NCBI RefSeq assembly: GCF_001281265.1
Contig: NZ_JXDB01000009.1
Span: 124,001-188,000, forward strand
Origin: Apilactobacillus kunkeei DSM 12361 = ATCC 700308
GTDB lineage: Bacteria; Bacillota; Bacilli; Lactobacillales; Lactobacillaceae
Reading direction: 5' to 3'
DNA: 64,000 nt
In this document: piece after piece, positions 61,315-64,000 of the stretch
How the letters are laid out: the number at the start of each line of letters is the position of its first letter
How positions within the stretch are numbered: position 1 is the stretch's first letter
The notes under the pieces: model-generated
What the model saw: only the letters and a program-made list of their open reading frames with translations
Told to the model about the DNA's origin: nothing
The model's database searches: none
Program-made: the position numbers and the translations under genes

Positions 61315-62385
61315 CTATCCCTCCTTACTATTTCTAATTTTTTCTTGATCCAAATTGATGTTGGTTAAATGAACATCCTTTGAGGCAAGGTATTCTTTGA
61401 TTTCTTTGATAGTTGATTCTTCAGCATCGATTTCGATAATCAAGTTACCTAATGGCACGTTTGAAATGAATTCAATATTTCCATAAACGATGTTAGAGAT
61501 TGCACCAAATTTTTGGTACAAATCAACAATGATTGGTGTTTCTGCAGAGGCACCAATGTAATGCAATCTGAATAGTTGTTGATTACGTGATAATTCAACA
61601 AAATGTTCTTGAGCACTTAGTGTGTCTACTGCTTCTTTCACGTTGTTAGTGGTGTCGATAAAGTCTTTTGTTAATTGTGTCTTAGGGTTACTGAAGACCT
61701 CTAAGATACTTCCTTTTTCGACCACTTTACCAGTGTCCATGACAGCTACCTTGTTACATAGTGACTTAACTACGTCCATTTCATGGGTAATTAAGACAAT
61801 CGTAACGCCTAGTTCTTTGTTAATCTTCTTTAGTAATTGCAAAATGGCTTGCGTGGTCTTTGGGTCCAACGCACTGGTTGCTTCATCGCTAATTAGAATT
61901 TGTGGATTGTTTGCCAAAGCTCTGGCAATGGCCACTCTTTGTTTTTGACCACCAGATAATTGGGCTGGATAGAACTTTTCCTTCCCGTTTAAACCAACTA
62001 GATTGATCAAACGTTGAACACGTTGTTTTCTTTCTTCATTTGAAGTCTTAGTTCCAACCATTGGGTATAGAATGTTGTCTTCAATTGTTCTAGCGTTCAT
62101 TAAGTTAAAGTGTTGGAAAATAAATCCAATGTTCTTTCTTAATTGACGAATTTGCGCATGGCTGAATTTATCAATATCTTTGTTGTCGATAATCACCTTA
62201 CCGGCACTTGGTTTTTGCAGGTGGTTAATTACTCGTACTAAAGTACTCTTACCAGCCCCTGAATAACCAACGATACCGTAAGCATCACCCTTTTCAATTT
62301 GTAGCGTTACGTCTTGTACCGCCTTTGAAACTTGGTGTTTTTGCTTAAAGGTGACATCGATGTGCTCTAGACTAATTTGTGCCAT
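61315..62385 (-). CDS. metN: Methionine ABC transporter ATPase MetN
   Basis: A 356-residue ABC ATPase with a C-terminal NIL (ferredoxin-like, regulatory) domain from about 260. Walker A GYSGAGKST near 38-46, signature LSGGQKQR near 143, Walker B ILISDEATSALDP, and a switch histidine ITHE are visible. The NIL domain in relatives binds methionine and inhibits transport. The start follows AGAGGTG. It is in one operon with metQ (34 bases apart) and metI. Confidence 0.95.
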   Translation of the reverse strand: MAQISLEHIDVTFKQKHQVSKAVQDVTLQIEKGDAYGIVGYSGAGKSTLVRVINHLQKPSAGKVIIDNKDIDKFSHAQIRQLRKNIGFIFQHFNLMNARTIEDNILYPMVGTKTSNEERKQRVQRLINLVGLNGKEKFYPAQLSGGQKQRVAIARALANNPQILISDEATSALDPKTTQAILQLLKKINKELGVTIVLITHEMDVVKSLCNKVAVMDTGKVVEKGSILEVFSNPKTQLTKDFIDTTNNVKEAVDTLSAQEHFVELSRNQQLFRLHYIGASAETPIIVDLYQKFGAISNIVYGNIEFISNVPLGNLIIEIDAEESTIKEIKEYLASKDVHLTNINLDQEKIRNSKEG

Positions 62386-62419
62386 AATTTCACCTCTACC
62401 TCTATTTTGTTTCTAAAAC

Positions 62420-63244
62420 CTACTTGTTGAAGTTGATGTCCCATGCGGGGATATTTTCACCCTTGTAAAGTTTCTTTAGAAGATCCTTAGTAGCTTGGGT
62501 TTGGTAAGCCTTTACAACCTTCTTGTAGTACTTGTTGTTTGCTTCACTCTTGTTTGCTGAGATGATGTTGATATATGGGATTGCTGATTTGTTAGTTGGT
62601 TCTTTAAATAAGATATCTTTTGAACTTAAGTTTGAATCCAATGCAAAGTTACCGTTAACAACTGCAGCGTCTTCGTCAGATAAAGCTCTTGGAGTTTGGG
62701 CAGCATCTAGAGGAACAATCTTTAAGTGTTTCTTGTTTTCAGTAATGTCACTTGGAGTTGGTAATGCAGTGTTTTTTAGCTTGATTAGACCGGCACTAGC
62801 AAGTAACTTTAATCCACGAGCTTCATTAGTAACGTCGTTAGCAATCGCAACTGATGCACCATCTTTTAAATCTTTTAGACTTGAAACTTTCTTTGAATAT
62901 AGAGTTAGTGGTGAGAAGATTGTCTTACCAATAGCTACAATCTTAGTGTGGTGAGCTGTGTTCCAATTTTCTTGGAATGCGTAGTTTTGGAATGCGTTAA
63001 TGTCTACTTCTTTGTTAGTTAAAGCATTGTTTGGTTGTGAGTAATCAGTGAATTGAACTAGTTGTAGATCAACGCCTTCTTTTTTAACACGTTGTTGAAC
63101 AGCTTTCCAAACACGTGTGTCTCCACCCATGATACCAATCTTGACTGTGTGTCCTGAATCCTTACCACAACTTGCTAAAAGAGTTAGTGGTAATACCAAT
63201 AAAAATGTAAAAGCCAATAATAATTTCTTGTAATTCTTCTTCAT
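62420..63244 (-). CDS. metQ: Methionine-binding lipoprotein MetQ
   Basis: A 274-residue NlpA-family lipoprotein that captures methionine outside the cell. The signal peptide ends in a clear lipobox LLASCG (Cys26), for lipid anchoring. The mature part begins VKIGIMGGDTRVWKAVQ and includes YSQPNNAL and INAFQNYAFQE, the family's ligand-binding segments. First gene behind the T-box; ATG follows AGGAGG. Confidence 0.94.
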   Translation of the reverse strand: MKKNYKKLLLAFTFLLVLPLTLLASCGKDSGHTVKIGIMGGDTRVWKAVQQRVKKEGVDLQLVQFTDYSQPNNALTNKEVDINAFQNYAFQENWNTAHHTKIVAIGKTIFSPLTLYSKKVSSLKDLKDGASVAIANDVTNEARGLKLLASAGLIKLKNTALPTPSDITENKKHLKIVPLDAAQTPRALSDEDAAVVNGNFALDSNLSSKDILFKEPTNKSAIPYINIISANKSEANNKYYKKVVKAYQTQATKDLLKKLYKGENIPAWDINFNK

Positions 63245-63299
63245 AAGAATAACCTCCTAAAAATATAAATGTATGTAACGGAATTTTTAACTTAGCCAA

Positions 63300-63565
63300 C
63301 AAAAAAACTCCGCTCCTAGATTAAATCTAGAAACGGAGTTCCGTGGTACCATTCTAATTCAGCGGAAGCTTACACTCCCACCCTCAATAACGTCTATATA
63401 AACGCGTGCAATTAATAATGGTTGCCACCCCATCATCGCTTAATTATCAGCGATGCCAAATTACAGGCCATATTCATTATCTTCTGATTCATTCACTTTC
63501 AGCAAACGTGAACTCTCTGCGCAATCATTGGATAACTACTCTCCTGATCATCTTGTTTTATTCGT
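63300..63565 (-). ncRNA. T-box riboswitch, methionine specifier, before metQNI
   Basis: Minus strand: T-box core AATGGTACCACGG (63353-63341), then the terminator with AACTCCG/CGGAGTT (63340-63306). The specifier loop reads TGAATATGGCC, with codon ATG at 63471-63469, as in the mmuP leader. The leader begins near CAGGAGAGTAG (about 63555). The core departs from the common GGTGGTACCGCG, but this variant is known. It senses uncharged tRNA-Met and controls metQ-metN-metI-deacylase. A plausible promoter (TTGCAA, 16 bases, TAGTAT) lies upstream at about 63583-63610. Confidence 0.9.
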
Positions 63566-63655
63566 ATCGGTTAAGTTGTTTTATATACTACACCCATTTT
63601 CTAATATTGCAACATATTTTTATCATTATTTTCTAATTTAACATTTTCTTAATAA

Positions 63656-63688
63656 ATAAAAAGGAGCCTAATTAAGGCTCCTTCAGCA
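63656..63688. terminator. Terminator of the last minus-strand gene
   Basis: Stem AAGGAGCC/GGCTCCTT (63661-63668 with 63676-63683), A tract on the left that gives T in the minus strand. Confidence 0.88.
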
Positions 63689-63690
63689 TT

Positions 63691-64000
63691 TTATAGCAAT
63701 CTTACATTCTGAGAAAATAGTAACTCAATAATTAAAATCAACACATCTACGGCCACGAAGAAACCAATGAATGCGAAAAATGTAAGCCGAATTGCTTGTA
63801 GACGATTCTTTAGAACATCCCCGGTGAATTCACCATGTTTCTTTTCTAGGCTAGGTAGTTTTAATCCTAGGAAGATGTAAATTGCTTCTAGTACAAATAA
63901 CACGATGATTAAGTAGTTGTTAGCCATTTCTGGAAAAATAATGCTTAGAACAAACGCAGTAGCAACGATTGCCAAGATTACGTATTGACCGGTAACTACG
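63691..64000 (-). CDS. Membrane protein, 5' end outside the window
   Basis: The frame is open to the window edge (VVTGQYVILAIVATAF...), so this is the C-terminal part, at least 102 residues, of a larger membrane protein. Three hydrophobic segments are visible with a charged loop of about 25 residues between the second and third (KLPSLEKKHGEFTGDVLKNRLQ, given here in part). I do not recognise the family. Confidence 0.7.
   Translation of the reverse strand, partial: VVTGQYVILAIVATAFVLSIIFPEMANNYLIIVLFVLEAIYIFLGLKLPSLEKKHGEFTGDVLKNRLQAIRLTFFAFIGFFVAVDVLILIIELLFSQNVRLL

Noticed and set aside
63406-63641. Two plus-strand ORFs of 62-76 codons near the end
   Set aside because: They are the reverse strand of the Met T-box leader and have no ribosome site.

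Overview
The window is AT-rich chromosomal DNA from a low-GC Gram-positive bacterium, almost certainly a member of the Lactobacillaceae. The reasons are the proline peptidases PepX and Pip side by side, four classical Gram-positive riboswitch or T-box classes, several small Lactobacillus-type proteins of unknown function, frequent TTG starts behind strong AGGAGG sites, an archaeal-type PEP carboxylase (known from Leuconostoc, Oenococcus and some lactobacilli), and a lactonase-family protein that fits a heterofermenter. I cannot fix the species. I see no tRNA, rRNA, insertion sequence, prophage or CRISPR array. Genes lie on both strands in short operons, nearly all closed by clear intrinsic terminators, many of them bidirectional.

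Layout. 1-7.9 kb: hflX (cut by the window edge), azlCD amino-acid exporter, a Nudix/guanylate-kinase-like pair, pepX-pip, two membrane proteins. 7.9-15 kb: ABC-F ATPase, VOC protein, APC permease, then a probable tryptophan attenuator (leader peptide with two Trp codons) in front of a trpXYZ-type ABC transporter. 15-23.4 kb: dehydrogenase, cell-envelope protein, PEBP protein, large FAD/NAD(P) protein, LysR plus divergent permease, membrane protein, D,D-carboxypeptidase. 23.5-26.3 kb: TPP riboswitch and ykoEDC thiamine-type ECF transporter. 26.4-38.6 kb: small protein, a four-repeat Sm-like-looking protein in an operon with L-asparaginase, purine riboswitch and pbuX-type permease, DHA2 efflux pump with a structured leader, aquaporin overlapping degV, a nuclease-helicase, a lactonase. 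38.7-42.4 kb: Met T-box with mmuP-mmuM, a GNAT-like protein, a PerR/Fur regulator.

42.4-57.8 kb is an aspartate-family block. On the minus strand a lysine riboswitch precedes lysA-dapD-deacetylase-dapA-dapB-aminotransferase (asd follows), giving the acetylated diaminopimelate route. Divergently, aspartokinase and dapF supply the first and a late step. Farther on, a second aminotransferase and PEP carboxylase would make oxaloacetate and aspartate, the entry to the same pathway; their leader carries a terminator and a possible nine-codon ORF. 58-59.4 kb: two VIT/CCC1-type metal transporters behind two Fur/PerR-like boxes. 59.4-63.6 kb: a second Met T-box controls metQ-metN-metI and an M20 deacylase. 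A membrane protein runs off the end.

The most interesting items are the tryptophan leader, the PEP carboxylase leader, a repeated Sm-like-looking domain shared by two unlinked proteins, the iron-sulfur-less nuclease-helicase, the metal-responsive promoter of the VIT pair, and a probable one-base frameshift at the start of azlC.
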